64,000 bases of DNA from Bacteroidales bacterium. Lineage in GTDB: Bacteria; Bacteroidota; Bacteroidia; Bacteroidales; Bacteroidaceae. The stretch is taken from assembly GCA_015060885.1 (NCBI GenBank), contig SUXO01000002.1, positions 57,646 through 121,645 of the forward strand, written 5' to 3'. Shown here in pieces: positions 44,947-54,455 of this stretch. The notes under the pieces were generated by a model. It ran no database searches, was not told where the DNA came from, and saw nothing but the letters and a program-made list of their open reading frames with translations. The translations under genes were made by a program, and so were the position numbers. How positions within the stretch are numbered: position 1 is the stretch's first letter; each line of letters starts with the position of its first letter.

Positions 44947-46226
44947 GGACTATTGATGTTGGCATATTACTTGCACCGTGCATAAGGCTTCGCCTGTCGG
45001 GCACCTTTACCTGTAACGGAACTGCCGTCGAGGGCGAAAACGAGGTTGCCTTCAAAGATGGGAAATTGTTGTTCAACGGCAGTCTGTTCAATGAACTTCA
45101 TTTTGTTCCGGCCGACGATGCTTGCCGTTTTCTGCTCTACGATGTTGTCATAGGGCTTAATTTTCATTGGGAACGTAAAGAGGACCAGCAGTTCAAGGGT
45201 GTTCTGCGGCTTATAAGGGAGAACGGGGCAGTGCGTGCCGTGAACCGCATTGCAGTGGAGGATTATCTGGTGAGTGTGATATCGTCGGAAATGTCGGCAA
45301 CAAGCTCGCCCGAACTGCTTAAAGCACACGCTGTAATATCGCGAAGCTGGCTCTATGCGCAGCTCAACCGCAAGGAAACGGTGCAGAACGGCACAATGGG
45401 GTGGAAAACAGACGGTGAAACGGTGCGCTGGTATGCCCGTGAGGACCACACTCTTTTCGACCTTTGTGCCGATGACCATTGCCAACGTTATCAGGGGCTT
45501 ACCCGCGCACTGAACCCGAATGTGGAGGCTGCCGTTGAGGCTACAAGAAACCTTGTTCTCAAAAACGACGGCGAGGTATGCGATGCGCGTTTCAGCAAGT
45601 GCTGTGGCGGTGTTACCGAGAGGTTTTCGGCCTGTTGGGAGAATGTGGATTACCCATATCTCGCTGCGTTCAGAGATTGTGAAGGCGGCGGGCCGTTGCC
45701 TTGTCTCACAACCGAAGAGGGTGCGCGTGAGTGGATAGAAAACACACCCGAAGCCTTCTGTTCACAACCGTCGGGTGAGGTACTCTCGCAGGTACTCAAC
45801 AACTATGACCGCGAAACTCCCGATTTCTACCGTTGGCAGGTGTGCTACACGCAGGAGGAACTTTCGCGGTTGGTGTGTGAGCGTTCGGGTATTGATTTCG
45901 GAACGGTCGAGGAACTGCAACCCGTTGAGAGGGGTGCTTCGGGGCGCATAGTGAGGTTGCGTATAGTAGGAACCCTTTGTACCGAAATAGTTGGCAAGGA
46001 ACTTGAAATTCGTCGTTGGCTCTCTCCATCGCATCTTTACAGCTCGGCTTTTGTTGTCGATAAAAATGTTGTCGGTGGAAAGGTGCAATTTGTTCTCAAA
46101 GGAGCCGGTTGGGGGCACGGTGTCGGGTTGTGTCAGATAGGTGCTGCCGTTATGGGTGCCAAAGGGTATGGTTTTAAGGAAATTCTAGCGCATTACTATC
46201 CCGGTGCGCTGTTGGAAGAAATATAA
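44943..46226 (+). CDS. SpoIID/LytB-domain protein
   Basis: A 427-residue protein with a SpoIID/LytB domain. VNRIAVEDYLVSVISSEMSA, ELLKAHAVISRSWLYAQ and VCDARFSKCCGGVTERF form the core, and GAGWGHGVGLCQIGAAVMG lies near the end. SpoIID-type proteins bind or cleave peptidoglycan glycan strands; Bacteroidota do not sporulate, so wall remodelling is the likely sphere. No signal peptide is visible from the ATG at 44943, which is odd for the family. The ATGA overlap with the preceding gene supports this start over GTG at 44919. Confidence 0.85.
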   Translation: MRTIDVGILLAPCIRLRLSGTFTCNGTAVEGENEVAFKDGKLLFNGSLFNELHFVPADDACRFLLYDVVIGLNFHWERKEDQQFKGVLRLIRENGAVRAVNRIAVEDYLVSVISSEMSATSSPELLKAHAVISRSWLYAQLNRKETVQNGTMGWKTDGETVRWYAREDHTLFDLCADDHCQRYQGLTRALNPNVEAAVEATRNLVLKNDGEVCDARFSKCCGGVTERFSACWENVDYPYLAAFRDCEGGGPLPCLTTEEGAREWIENTPEAFCSQPSGEVLSQVLNNYDRETPDFYRWQVCYTQEELSRLVCERSGIDFGTVEELQPVERGASGRIVRLRIVGTLCTEIVGKELEIRRWLSPSHLYSSAFVVDKNVVGGKVQFVLKGAGWGHGVGLCQIGAAVMGAKGYGFKEILAHYYPGALLEEI

Positions 46227-46240
46227 ACAGTTGTATATAA

Positions 46241-46370
46241 CGGGCGCACACGCCGATGACGCTCCTACAAAATTGTATCACATTGCATTTCCCGTAGGGG
46301 CAGACCGATGTGTCTGCCCAAAGAAAGCACCCGCAAAGGCTGGCCGCACACACTGGTGACGCTCCTATAA
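46241..46370. repeat. GGGCAGAC hairpin module and relatives after the SpoIID gene
   Basis: 46294-46319 is the hairpin GGGCAGAC-N6-GTCTGCCC type module seen at 2962, 13367 and 60014. Around it are two units of a related sequence with GCGTCAYCGG or its complement (46241-46267 and about 46340-46370). Confidence 0.7.
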
Positions 46371-46374
46371 AGTT

Positions 46375-46806
46375 TGTGTGTGAAAATAAATTTTCCCCCA
46401 TTCGCTTGCACAACTTTGCTTTCAGCGAAGTTTAGCTGCGCTCATTGTGTGTGCAAATAAATTTTCCCCCATTCGCTTGCACAACTTTCTCGCTCGTTTG
46501 TCTTCTTTGCGATAAATCGCGAAGGTTTCCTGCACTCGCTTTGAAAAACGCTAAAATGAATTTTGCGTTTGCTTTCAGCGAAGTTTAGCTGCGCTCATTG
46601 TGTGTGAAAATAAATTTTCCCCCATTCGCTTGCACAACTTTGCTTTCAGCGAAGTTTAGCTGCGCTCATTGTGTGTGAAAATAAATTTTCCCCCATTCGC
46701 TTGCACAACTTTCTCGCTCGTTTGTCTTCTTTGCGATAAATCGCGAAGGTTTCCCGCACTCACTTTGAAAAACGCTAAAATGAATTTTGCGTTTCTCGCT
46801 CGTTTG
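46375..46806. repeat. ABAB tandem array upstream of the capsule locus
   Basis: TGTGTGTG starts units at 46375, 46446, 46599 and 46670. Units A (71 bp) are nearly identical and units B (153 and about 137 bp) are nearly identical, so a 224-bp AB composite is duplicated. All share AAATAAATTTTCCCCCATTC and TTGCACAACTTT. B adds a TTTGCGATAAATCGCGAAGG palindrome. The last B unit ends at the capsule promoter. No coding sequence. Confidence 0.88.
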
Positions 46807-46817
46807 TAGTACCTTTG
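46786..46817 (+). promoter_or_regulatory. Capsule locus promoter
   Basis: TTTG (46786-46789) and TACCTTTG (46810-46817) are 20 bp apart, a consensus promoter. The -33 lies inside the last tandem-repeat unit. A leader of about 90 nt precedes the first gene. Confidence 0.7.
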
Positions 46818-46916
46818 TACGATTTTTTACAACTTTTATAGATTTTTTAAATAAAACGAGCTTCTCATACAATAAATAGCCATTTATTGAGTTATATCTA
46901 AAAATGCATTTTGGGA

Positions 46917-47549
46917 ATGGATAAAACAACAGAAAAACAGATTATTCGTGACGGAATGAATGTCTTTGAACGTGTGGTTAAACGTTTGTTCGACATCGTT
47001 TGTTCGTTCGTGGGAATTCTTTTCCTCTCCCCCATTTATATATGCGTGTATATCGTTATGCGCTGTAAGGAAACCGGTCCTGTGATTTTTGAGCAGGAAA
47101 GAATAGGTTACAAGGGGAAACCATTTAAAATTTACAAGTATCGTACAATGTGCTTGGAATCGGAAGATGACGGCGAGCCTAAACTCGCTCAAAAGAATGA
47201 TGAGCGCCTCACTACCGTAGGTAAATTCCTTCGTGAGCACCACCTCGACGAACTTCCCCAACTTTGGAATGTACTCAAAGGCGATATGTCTTTTGTGGGT
47301 CCTCGTCCCGAACGCAAATATTTTATCGACAAGATAATGGAGCGCAATCCCAATTATGAATATCTCTATTTGGTGCGCCCCGGAATAACATCGCCGGCAA
47401 CGGTCTATAATGGTTATACCGACACTTTCGAGAAGATGCTCACACGCTTGGAAATGGACTTGGAGTATTTGCAGAAACGCTCCCTGTTGCTCGATATAAA
47501 GATAATTTTTGTTACAGTATTCAATATAGTAAAAGGTAAAAAGATATAA
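46917..47549 (+). CDS. Undecaprenyl-phosphate sugar phosphotransferase (initiating transferase)
   Basis: The 210-residue protein has the catalytic domain of the bacterial sugar transferase family. It has an N-terminal membrane segment ([21 protein letters not shown]), [16 protein letters not shown] and KIYKYRTM. Then come [23 protein letters not shown] and RPGITSPAT. It places the first sugar phosphate on undecaprenyl phosphate. The ATG at 46917 is used rather than the upstream TTG. First gene of the locus; its own sugar specificity cannot be read. Confidence 0.92.
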   Translation: MDKTTEKQIIRDGMNVFERVVKRLFDIVCSFVGILFLSPIYICVYIVMRCKETGPVIFEQERIGYKGKPFKIYKYRTMCLESEDDGEPKLAQKNDERLTTVGKFLREHHLDELPQLWNVLKGDMSFVGPRPERKYFIDKIMERNPNYEYLYLVRPGITSPATVYNGYTDTFEKMLTRLEMDLEYLQKRSLLLDIKIIFVTVFNIVKGKKI

Positions 47550-47550
47550 T

Positions 47551-49998
47551 ATGATGTCTAAAAAACTTATATTGCCCTTGTTCTTGCTATTTGTCGCACA
47601 ATTTGTTTGTGCGCAAAAACCAATGAATAGCGATGACGTGGTAAAGTATATTCTTGTAGAGCGTTCAAATGGCGCTTCTGACCAAACTATAAAGTCGAGA
47701 TTGTTGCAAAGAGGTATATCGAGCAGTGACTACAAGAATGCCATAAAAGAGATAGAAGACCTCGGCGGCTCATTTGTGTTTACAGAGTCGGCAACCGGTG
47801 AGGGTGAAGTTATGCCCACCCGCTTGCGTTCGAATAATGAAACACAACAACCTGAGGAGGTGCAGAATGCCGGCGCTGAGAACCTCGAAGTGGAAGAAAA
47901 TGTGATGCCTAAAAATATGGTGTTCGGGCGCGACATCTTCAATAACAAGATGCTCACTTTTGCACCGTCGGTCAACGTGCCCACTCCCGGCAATTATATT
48001 CTTGGAGCCGGCGACCAGGTAATAGTGGATGTTTGGGGCGCTTCGCAGGAAACCATTGACGATTATATTTCACCCGATGGCTTTTTGGTAATAGAAGGCG
48101 TGGGCCCTTTGAAACTTGCCGGTAAGAGTGTAAATGAAGCAAACGAATTTGTGAAGAGCCGTTTGGGTGATGTCTACAATAACTCCGAAATAGCTCTCAC
48201 GCTTGGCACAATGCGCTCAATAAATGTACAGGTGGTGGGCGATGTGGTGACACCCGGAACTTACACCATAAATGCGCTATCTACGTCTTTTAATGCGCTT
48301 TACGCGGCAGGCGGCATAAGCGATGTGGGAACGTTGCGCTCAATCGCAGTCTATCGCAACAGCAAGAAGATTGCTGAAATTGATGTGTATGATTATCTCT
48401 TTGCTGGCAACAGTAAAGGAAACGTGTTGTTGCAGGACAACGACGTGATAAGCGTCGGTTCATATCAATCGCTTGTAAATATACAAGGAAGGGTGAAACG
48501 TCCTATGATTTATGAAATGAACGAGGGTGAAACCTTCTCGAAACTCTTGGGTTATGTAGGCGGTTTCTCCAATGATGCTTATACCGAGAACATTCGCCTT
48601 GTGCGCAAAAGCGGTAAGGGATATTCCGTGCACACATTGTCGAAGAGTGACTTCTCATCATTTACACTGAACGATGGCGATTCCATATATGTCGACTCCA
48701 TTGTGCCGCGTTACTCTAATATGGTGGAGATTGCAGGTGCAGTGTTCTACCCCGGCCATTACGAACTTGGCAAGGATGTAAAGACATTCAAGGACCTTGT
48801 AAAGAAAGCCGGTGGCTTGCTCGAAGAGGCATTCTTGGAGCGTGCTGTGTTGCAGCATTGCAACTTCGATGGCACCAGGGAATCGCAGCCGGTAGATGTG
48901 AGAGGTGTGATGAACGGTACTGTACCCGACTTCAAATTGCAGAACAACGATTTGATATTCATACCCAGCACCGCCAAGATGCGTGGTCAGGAGTACGTTG
49001 CCATTGTGGGTGAGGTACGCTTGCCCGGCAAATATATCTATGCCGAAAATCTTACAGTGGAAGATGCCATATTGTTGGCAGGCGGTATAACTCCCTCGGC
49101 CTCTATTTCCAAAATAGATGTATATCGCAGGTTGTACAATCCCTCGGCATTGGAGTCGGTCAATGAAATAACAGAGGTCTACTCGCTTGCAGTGAAGGAC
49201 GGTTTTGTAATAGAAGACGGTACATCGTTCGTGCTGAAACCTTATGACGAGATAGTTGTGCGCAAGAGCCCTGTATACAATAACAAGCAAACTGTCAAAA
49301 TATCGGGTTGCGTGAACTTTGCGGGCGATTTTGCCATAGTAAACAACAATTATCGTTTGAGCGACCTTGTAAAGGATGCAAAAGGATTTACCGGTGCAGC
49401 CTACCCGGCAGGAACACGCCTTTATCGTAAAATGACCGAGGAGGAACTGCATAACTTGCAGATTGTTCTTGAACGTGAACGTGTACGTATTATGGAGGAG
49501 AATATCGACAGCAAGGACCAGGCCTCAATGGAGTTGCTCGACTCTATATTGGGAATGAAATTCGATGCACAGACCAAATATCTTGTAGCTATCGACATTG
49601 AGGAGGCGATGAAGAAACCCGGTGGCGAGGCCGACCTGCTTTTGAAGGAGGGTGATGTTGTGGTTGTGCCCGAATATACAGGAACCGTGAAGGTATCGGG
49701 CGAAGTGTTCCACCCCGTGACAATGAGTTATAACAAGGGCGAGAATAAGAAATATTACATAAAGCGTGCCGGCGGTTATGCCAACAATGCAAAAAAACGC
49801 GGAGCTTATGTTGTGTATATGAACGGTTCGGTGAAGAAACTCTCACGCAAGAGCAGTGATATTCAGCCCGGTTGTGAGATTATTATTCCCACAAAAGGCC
49901 CCAGCCGTTTCTCAATATCCGACGTAACGGGTATTGCAACTTCTACATTGTCTATGGCAGCGGTTGTTGCATCGCTTATCAATAATTTGAATAAATAA
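47551..49998 (+). CDS. Polysaccharide export protein with multiple SLBB domains
   Basis: This 815-residue protein has a signal peptide (KKLILPLFLLFVAQFVCAQ). A polysaccharide export (Poly_export) domain follows near residues 145-225 (NYILGAGDQVIVDVWGASQ). Several SLBB repeats come next (VQVVGDVVTPGTYT, VNIQGRVKRPMIYE, VEIAGAVFYPGHYE, VAIVGEVRLPGKY, VKVSGEVFHPVTM). A terminal hydrophobic helix (GIATSTLSMAAVVASLI) ends it. It is much longer than Wza and probably forms the outer-membrane/periplasmic conduit. It is 1 bp after the transferase. Confidence 0.9.
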   Translation: MMSKKLILPLFLLFVAQFVCAQKPMNSDDVVKYILVERSNGASDQTIKSRLLQRGISSSDYKNAIKEIEDLGGSFVFTESATGEGEVMPTRLRSNNETQQPEEVQNAGAENLEVEENVMPKNMVFGRDIFNNKMLTFAPSVNVPTPGNYILGAGDQVIVDVWGASQETIDDYISPDGFLVIEGVGPLKLAGKSVNEANEFVKSRLGDVYNNSEIALTLGTMRSINVQVVGDVVTPGTYTINALSTSFNALYAAGGISDVGTLRSIAVYRNSKKIAEIDVYDYLFAGNSKGNVLLQDNDVISVGSYQSLVNIQGRVKRPMIYEMNEGETFSKLLGYVGGFSNDAYTENIRLVRKSGKGYSVHTLSKSDFSSFTLNDGDSIYVDSIVPRYSNMVEIAGAVFYPGHYELGKDVKTFKDLVKKAGGLLEEAFLERAVLQHCNFDGTRESQPVDVRGVMNGTVPDFKLQNNDLIFIPSTAKMRGQEYVAIVGEVRLPGKYIYAENLTVEDAILLAGGITPSASISKIDVYRRLYNPSALESVNEITEVYSLAVKDGFVIEDGTSFVLKPYDEIVVRKSPVYNNKQTVKISGCVNFAGDFAIVNNNYRLSDLVKDAKGFTGAAYPAGTRLYRKMTEEELHNLQIVLERERVRIMEENIDSKDQASMELLDSILGMKFDAQTKYLVAIDIEEAMKKPGGEADLLLKEGDVVVVPEYTGTVKVSGEVFHPVTMSYNKGENKKYYIKRAGGYANNAKKRGAYVVYMNGSVKKLSRKSSDIQPGCEIIIPTKGPSRFSISDVTGIATSTLSMAAVVASLINNLNK

Positions 49999-50031
49999 TT
50001 TTTAATGACTTTGTCGATAGCAACAGATAAT

Positions 50032-51633
50032 ATGATAAGAACCAGGTACATCTTATTGTCGCTACTCCTGTTGTCGGCAGTGGTGCATTCACAGAATAAA
50101 TGCTCGGTAAATTATTTTACCGAGCTTAATGCCATTATGTCGAAGGGCGATTATGCACCCTTTTGGCTCACAGCAAACAGGCAAGGCCTCTCTTCGGTCG
50201 ACAAGGCCAACGGCTATGCACGCGCAGGGTTGTCGTTGACAGGTGATTTTGCCACAGGGAAGTATCACTACAAAGCTGTTGCTGATGTCGTGGGCGGTTA
50301 TAACCAAACTACTAATCTTGCACTGCACCAGCTATATGGCGAGTTGTCGTGGCGATGGCTCACACTGTCGGTGGGGCAGAAGGAATGCTTTGGCGAAATG
50401 TCGGCGTTAAGTGTAATTGATAATGGGGCGCAATTCAGTGATAACAGAGTTACGGCTCTATTCCCCAATTTATACAATAACCGTTTTTACAGTCTTGGCA
50501 GTGGAGCGCAAGGTTATAGCGGCAACAGCCGCCCAATACCGCAGGTGCGCATTGAAATACCCGAATATATAAACTTTCCCTGGACAAAAGAGTGGGTGAA
50601 GGTGCGTGCGCACATAGCATACGGTATGTTTATGGATGGTGGTTTCCAGGAAGATTTCTCAACCGGTAACAGAAACACGCGTTATACCAAGAATGTGCTT
50701 TACCACAGCAAGGCATTCTTTGTAAAAGTGGGTAAGCCCGAAAGGTTCCCCATAACCTTCGAAGGCGGCCTTGAAATGTATTCACAGTTCGCTGGCGATG
50801 TATACAAGCACGGAGAGGGAAAGACTCTGTCGATGCCCAATGGCGTTGAAGATTTCTTCAAGGCGTTCATTCCAATGAGTGGCAGCGATGAAACACCTTC
50901 GGGTGAACAAAATAATATTTCGGGGAACCAGGTAGGTAACTGGCATTTTGCATTGACACTGCACACAAAGCCGGTCGATGTAAGACTCTACGGGCAACAT
51001 ATGTTCGAGGATTTCTCGCAGCTGTTTTTCGTTGAATACCAGTCCGATATAAATGGTGACAGAAACATAATTTACTACCCCTGGAAGGATATTATGGTGG
51101 GAGTGAATGTGAAGAACAAGTCATCGTTCCTTCCCTTCATATCGAATGTAAACTACGAATATATTGCAACATACAACCAGAGTGGAGCAGGGTATAACGA
51201 CCCGGGCCCTCATTTCACCGAGCAGATGGACGGTGTCGACGATTATTACAACCATAGCATTTATGCCGGTTGGCACAACTATGGTATGGGAATCGGCAAC
51301 CCGCTTGTATTCTCGCCCTTGTACAACAGGAACGGCAGCTTGCGCTTTGCCGGCAACCGCTTGAAGGCGCATCACGTGGGTGTCAATGGTGCCGTTGGCG
51401 AGAAACTTCCCTTTGTTTATAGGCTAATGTACACTTACAGCGAGAACTGGGGTACATATTACAACCCATTCAATAATAAGAGGTATACCACATCGTTGGT
51501 TGCCGATATTGGTTTTGCACCCAAGAAATCGAAATGGATGGCAACTCTCTCACTTGCCTACGACAAGAGCAACTGGATAGGGGAGAACCTGGGTGTAATG
51601 TTTTCGGTAGCCCGTGTGGGTATTTTTAAATAG
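50032..51633 (+). CDS. Capsule assembly Wzi-family protein
   Basis: A 533-residue outer-membrane protein with a signal peptide (IRTRYILLSLLLLSAVVHSQ). Its many amphipathic strands are consistent with the Wzi 18-strand barrel, and PFWLTANRQGLSS near the N-terminus is a family hallmark. It binds or organises surface polysaccharide. The upstream ATG at 50005 would add 9 residues before the signal peptide. It ends FSVARVGIFK. Confidence 0.85.
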   Translation: MIRTRYILLSLLLLSAVVHSQNKCSVNYFTELNAIMSKGDYAPFWLTANRQGLSSVDKANGYARAGLSLTGDFATGKYHYKAVADVVGGYNQTTNLALHQLYGELSWRWLTLSVGQKECFGEMSALSVIDNGAQFSDNRVTALFPNLYNNRFYSLGSGAQGYSGNSRPIPQVRIEIPEYINFPWTKEWVKVRAHIAYGMFMDGGFQEDFSTGNRNTRYTKNVLYHSKAFFVKVGKPERFPITFEGGLEMYSQFAGDVYKHGEGKTLSMPNGVEDFFKAFIPMSGSDETPSGEQNNISGNQVGNWHFALTLHTKPVDVRLYGQHMFEDFSQLFFVEYQSDINGDRNIIYYPWKDIMVGVNVKNKSSFLPFISNVNYEYIATYNQSGAGYNDPGPHFTEQMDGVDDYYNHSIYAGWHNYGMGIGNPLVFSPLYNRNGSLRFAGNRLKAHHVGVNGAVGEKLPFVYRLMYTYSENWGTYYNPFNNKRYTTSLVADIGFAPKKSKWMATLSLAYDKSNWIGENLGVMFSVARVGIFK

Positions 51634-51636
51634 TAT

Positions 51637-52065
51637 ATGGAAAAGATGAAGAAAATTGCCTGTATATTATCTCTGTTGGCGGTGCTTTTGACATCGTGCG
51701 ACAAGGCATTTGTCAATGGTGACCTCGATGGTATGTGGCGGCTTGTGAAGGTTGAAAAGGAGGGTGCCGAAATATACCCCGAAAATATATATTACTCCTT
51801 TCAGCGCCACCTTGTGATGATGGGAGTATATGGCAAGGAGGGAATGCCCGACAATTTCTATATGGGTGTCTTTGCCCGTAACGGCAACTGTATGCTGATG
51901 AACAATTTTTACCGATACCCGGGAGTTGAAGGAGAATGTGACCCCGAAGAGTTGGAAAACTTATATATCTTTGGGAACGAAGTGGAATTCATCATAGAAA
52001 ACCTGGGCAGTGAAATCCTTGTGATGTCGGCAGGGGATGTAAGATATAGTTTCCGCAAGTGGTAG
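51637..52065 (+). CDS. Small lipocalin-like lipoprotein
   Basis: The 142-residue protein has a lipoprotein signal with LLTSCDK lipobox, followed by DLDGMWRLVKVEKEGAEIYP, which resembles lipocalin-like Bacteroidales capsule-locus lipoproteins. It starts 3 bp after the Wzi gene. Role not established; possibly capsule attachment or assembly. Confidence 0.75.
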   Translation: MEKMKKIACILSLLAVLLTSCDKAFVNGDLDGMWRLVKVEKEGAEIYPENIYYSFQRHLVMMGVYGKEGMPDNFYMGVFARNGNCMLMNNFYRYPGVEGECDPEELENLYIFGNEVEFIIENLGSEILVMSAGDVRYSFRKW

Positions 52066-52130
52066 AGCATCCTTTGCAACGGCTTGTACAGGATAATAGA
52101 ATTTGTAAATGAATATAAAAGTGAGATATT

Positions 52131-53240
52131 ATGGAGGAACAAAACTTTAAAAAACAATTGATAAATGAAACCGATTTGTTGCAGCTTTTAAATAGAGTTG
52201 TTGCAAAATGGAAATTTATATCAAGCGTGACTATTGCCTTTATGCTTTTAGGTATAATAGTAGCATTATGCAGTATAAAACTATACACTTCGGAAATAAT
52301 GGTTGCACCGGAATCTTCCGCTAAATCATACATAAATAATGGCTTGGGTGCTGTTGCCGGAATGTTTGGCGTAAATTTGGAATCTCTTTCAAACGACGAT
52401 GCGATATATCCACTATTATATCCCGATATTATAAAATCATTACCGTTCCTGTCTTCATTATTCAGCGTAAAAGTGCAAACGCTCGATGGCGAAATTAATA
52501 CAACATATTACGACTATATTTCAAATTATCAAAAGAAATCGATAATAGGGCAAATAAAATCGATTCCCAAAAGAACTGTAAAAACAATTGGGAAATTGAT
52601 TTCATCCTCTAAGAAAGAAGAGAATCCATCTATATTCGACCCTTATAAATTGTCAGAAAGGCAGAAGAAGATGGTGGAAATTTTAAGTATGTCTATTGGC
52701 GTATTTGTTGATAAAAAAACAAATGTAGTCACAGTTTCATACACCGATCAAGACCCGTTGGTTGCAGCAATGATGACCGATACTATTATGACCCGCGTCC
52801 AGCAATTGATAACAGAGTATCGTACAAAAAAAATTGTAACCGATTATAATTATATAGAGAAACTGTTTGATGAATCTAAACTTGATTATGAAGCTGCACA
52901 GTTGCGTTATGCCGAATTTGTTGACAAAAATCGTAATATTACACAAGAACGTTATATCGTAGAAAAAGAGCGATTGGAGGCTGATAAGGATATGAAGAAC
53001 TCCATATATACACAATGGGCACAACAATTAATGTTGGCGAAGGCGCGTGTGCAAGAAAAAACACCGGTTTTTGTTGTAATTAAGCCTGCTGCTGTATCGC
53101 CTCTTCCCTCTTCAATGCGCAAGAGTGTTATCGTTATTATTTATACTATTGTTGGACTGATGTTTGCGGTGTCTTATGTTATGTTTAAAACACCAGTGAA
53201 GAGCCTTTATCGAAAAATATTCAAAAATAAGACAAAGTGA
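52131..53240 (+). CDS. Wzz-type chain-length determinant / co-polymerase
   Basis: A 369-residue inner-membrane protein with N-terminal transmembrane segment (FISSVTIAFMLLGIIVALCS), a periplasmic helical domain with a long coiled coil (about 230-310), and a C-terminal segment (SVIVIIYTIVGLMFAVSYVMF) preceded by the PLPSSMRK proline-rich motif. It sets polysaccharide length. It marks the start of the AT-rich part of the locus. Confidence 0.9.
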   Translation: MEEQNFKKQLINETDLLQLLNRVVAKWKFISSVTIAFMLLGIIVALCSIKLYTSEIMVAPESSAKSYINNGLGAVAGMFGVNLESLSNDDAIYPLLYPDIIKSLPFLSSLFSVKVQTLDGEINTTYYDYISNYQKKSIIGQIKSIPKRTVKTIGKLISSSKKEENPSIFDPYKLSERQKKMVEILSMSIGVFVDKKTNVVTVSYTDQDPLVAAMMTDTIMTRVQQLITEYRTKKIVTDYNYIEKLFDESKLDYEAAQLRYAEFVDKNRNITQERYIVEKERLEADKDMKNSIYTQWAQQLMLAKARVQEKTPVFVVIKPAAVSPLPSSMRKSVIVIIYTIVGLMFAVSYVMFKTPVKSLYRKIFKNKTK

Positions 53241-54421
53241 TATATTTTTTAACGTTTGTTCTGCTGTTTTTGCCTGTTTTAAAGTATGATTTATTGGCAA
53301 AGACAGGTGGTGAGAATAAGTGGTATTATTTTAATTTGATAGTACTAATACTTCTTGCCGGTTTACGTTATCGGGTTGGCGGAGATACATTGATGTATAT
53401 GGCAATGTTTGATGGTTGTCCCGATTTGTCGGATTTGAAATATTTTGATTTTGAAGTAGCTCAATATAATCCTTTATGGTATATCTTTAATGCTGTATGT
53501 AAAACAATTTGTGATGAATTCTTTTTCTTTCAGTTGATTCATGCTACGATTGTAAACATTTCTTTCTTTTCTTTTTTTCGTAAATATTGCCCTAAATATT
53601 ATTTTTCGGCAGTATTATTATACTATATAGGCTATTATTGCTATTTTAATATGGAGATTCTTCGTGAGATTTTGGCAATATGCTTATTGTTATATTCAAC
53701 ACGCTTTTTGTTGAATAAGAATTATATTTGCTATTATGCCGTTAGCTTGTTTGCTGTATTTATACATTATTCGGCTTTAGTGATGTTCCTTTTTCCATTG
53801 ATGTTTATATTTGTAAAGAAAGTGTCATGGAAACAACAAATATTGATATTTATTATAATTTTTATTTTATCCTTTTTAGTAAATATTCCGATACTTCTAT
53901 TATCAATGTTATCACTTGATGAACAATTAATGCTTATTGTCGAACGCTATATTGAGAATGAACGTAATATATTTGGAATGTTGGCTCTAATTTTACAATA
54001 TTTACCTATTTTAGGCTTGATTTATTTAAGAGAGAAGTTCCAAATAACCACAACTATGAGGTTTATTCCTATTGTCGGCTGCGTTGTATATGTGTATGCA
54101 TTTTCTTTAAATCTGGCAGGCCTGAATCGTTTTGTTAATTATTTTGTTCCATTTATATTGATTTATATTGTAGATACTGTATATTATATTCTTGCTTATA
54201 TAAAACCCAAATTTACATATAGTTATATAGCGTTTATATTCACACTTTTCTTGTTGAACTTTAATTATATTTACTACTATGTAAAGGATATGTCAAGTGT
54301 GCTTCCTAATACACGGTTTTATTCAATCTTTTATCCTTATCATTCGGTACTGTTCCCTCAACGAGATGAGCACAGGGAGCAGTTCATAGAGAATTATCGT
54401 GAAGTTATTATAAATTTCTAA
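53237..54421 (+). CDS. EpsG-family polysaccharide polymerase (Wzy-like)
   Basis: The 394-residue protein has about ten or eleven transmembrane segments and the EpsG motif GLRYRVGGDTLMYM near residue 43. It is likely to polymerise the repeat unit in the periplasm. The GTG start overlaps the wzz stop by 4 bp (GTGA). Strongly AT-rich coding. Confidence 0.87.
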   Translation: MIYFLTFVLLFLPVLKYDLLAKTGGENKWYYFNLIVLILLAGLRYRVGGDTLMYMAMFDGCPDLSDLKYFDFEVAQYNPLWYIFNAVCKTICDEFFFFQLIHATIVNISFFSFFRKYCPKYYFSAVLLYYIGYYCYFNMEILREILAICLLLYSTRFLLNKNYICYYAVSLFAVFIHYSALVMFLFPLMFIFVKKVSWKQQILIFIIIFILSFLVNIPILLLSMLSLDEQLMLIVERYIENERNIFGMLALILQYLPILGLIYLREKFQITTTMRFIPIVGCVVYVYAFSLNLAGLNRFVNYFVPFILIYIVDTVYYILAYIKPKFTYSYIAFIFTLFLLNFNYIYYYVKDMSSVLPNTRFYSIFYPYHSVLFPQRDEHREQFIENYREVIINF

Positions 54422-54455
54422 TATTGAATTTGTATAAATTGAAAAAGATACCAAA

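Noticed and set aside
46375..46806. CRISPR array
   Set aside because: Long alternating A/B units without unique spacers; a tandem duplication explains it.
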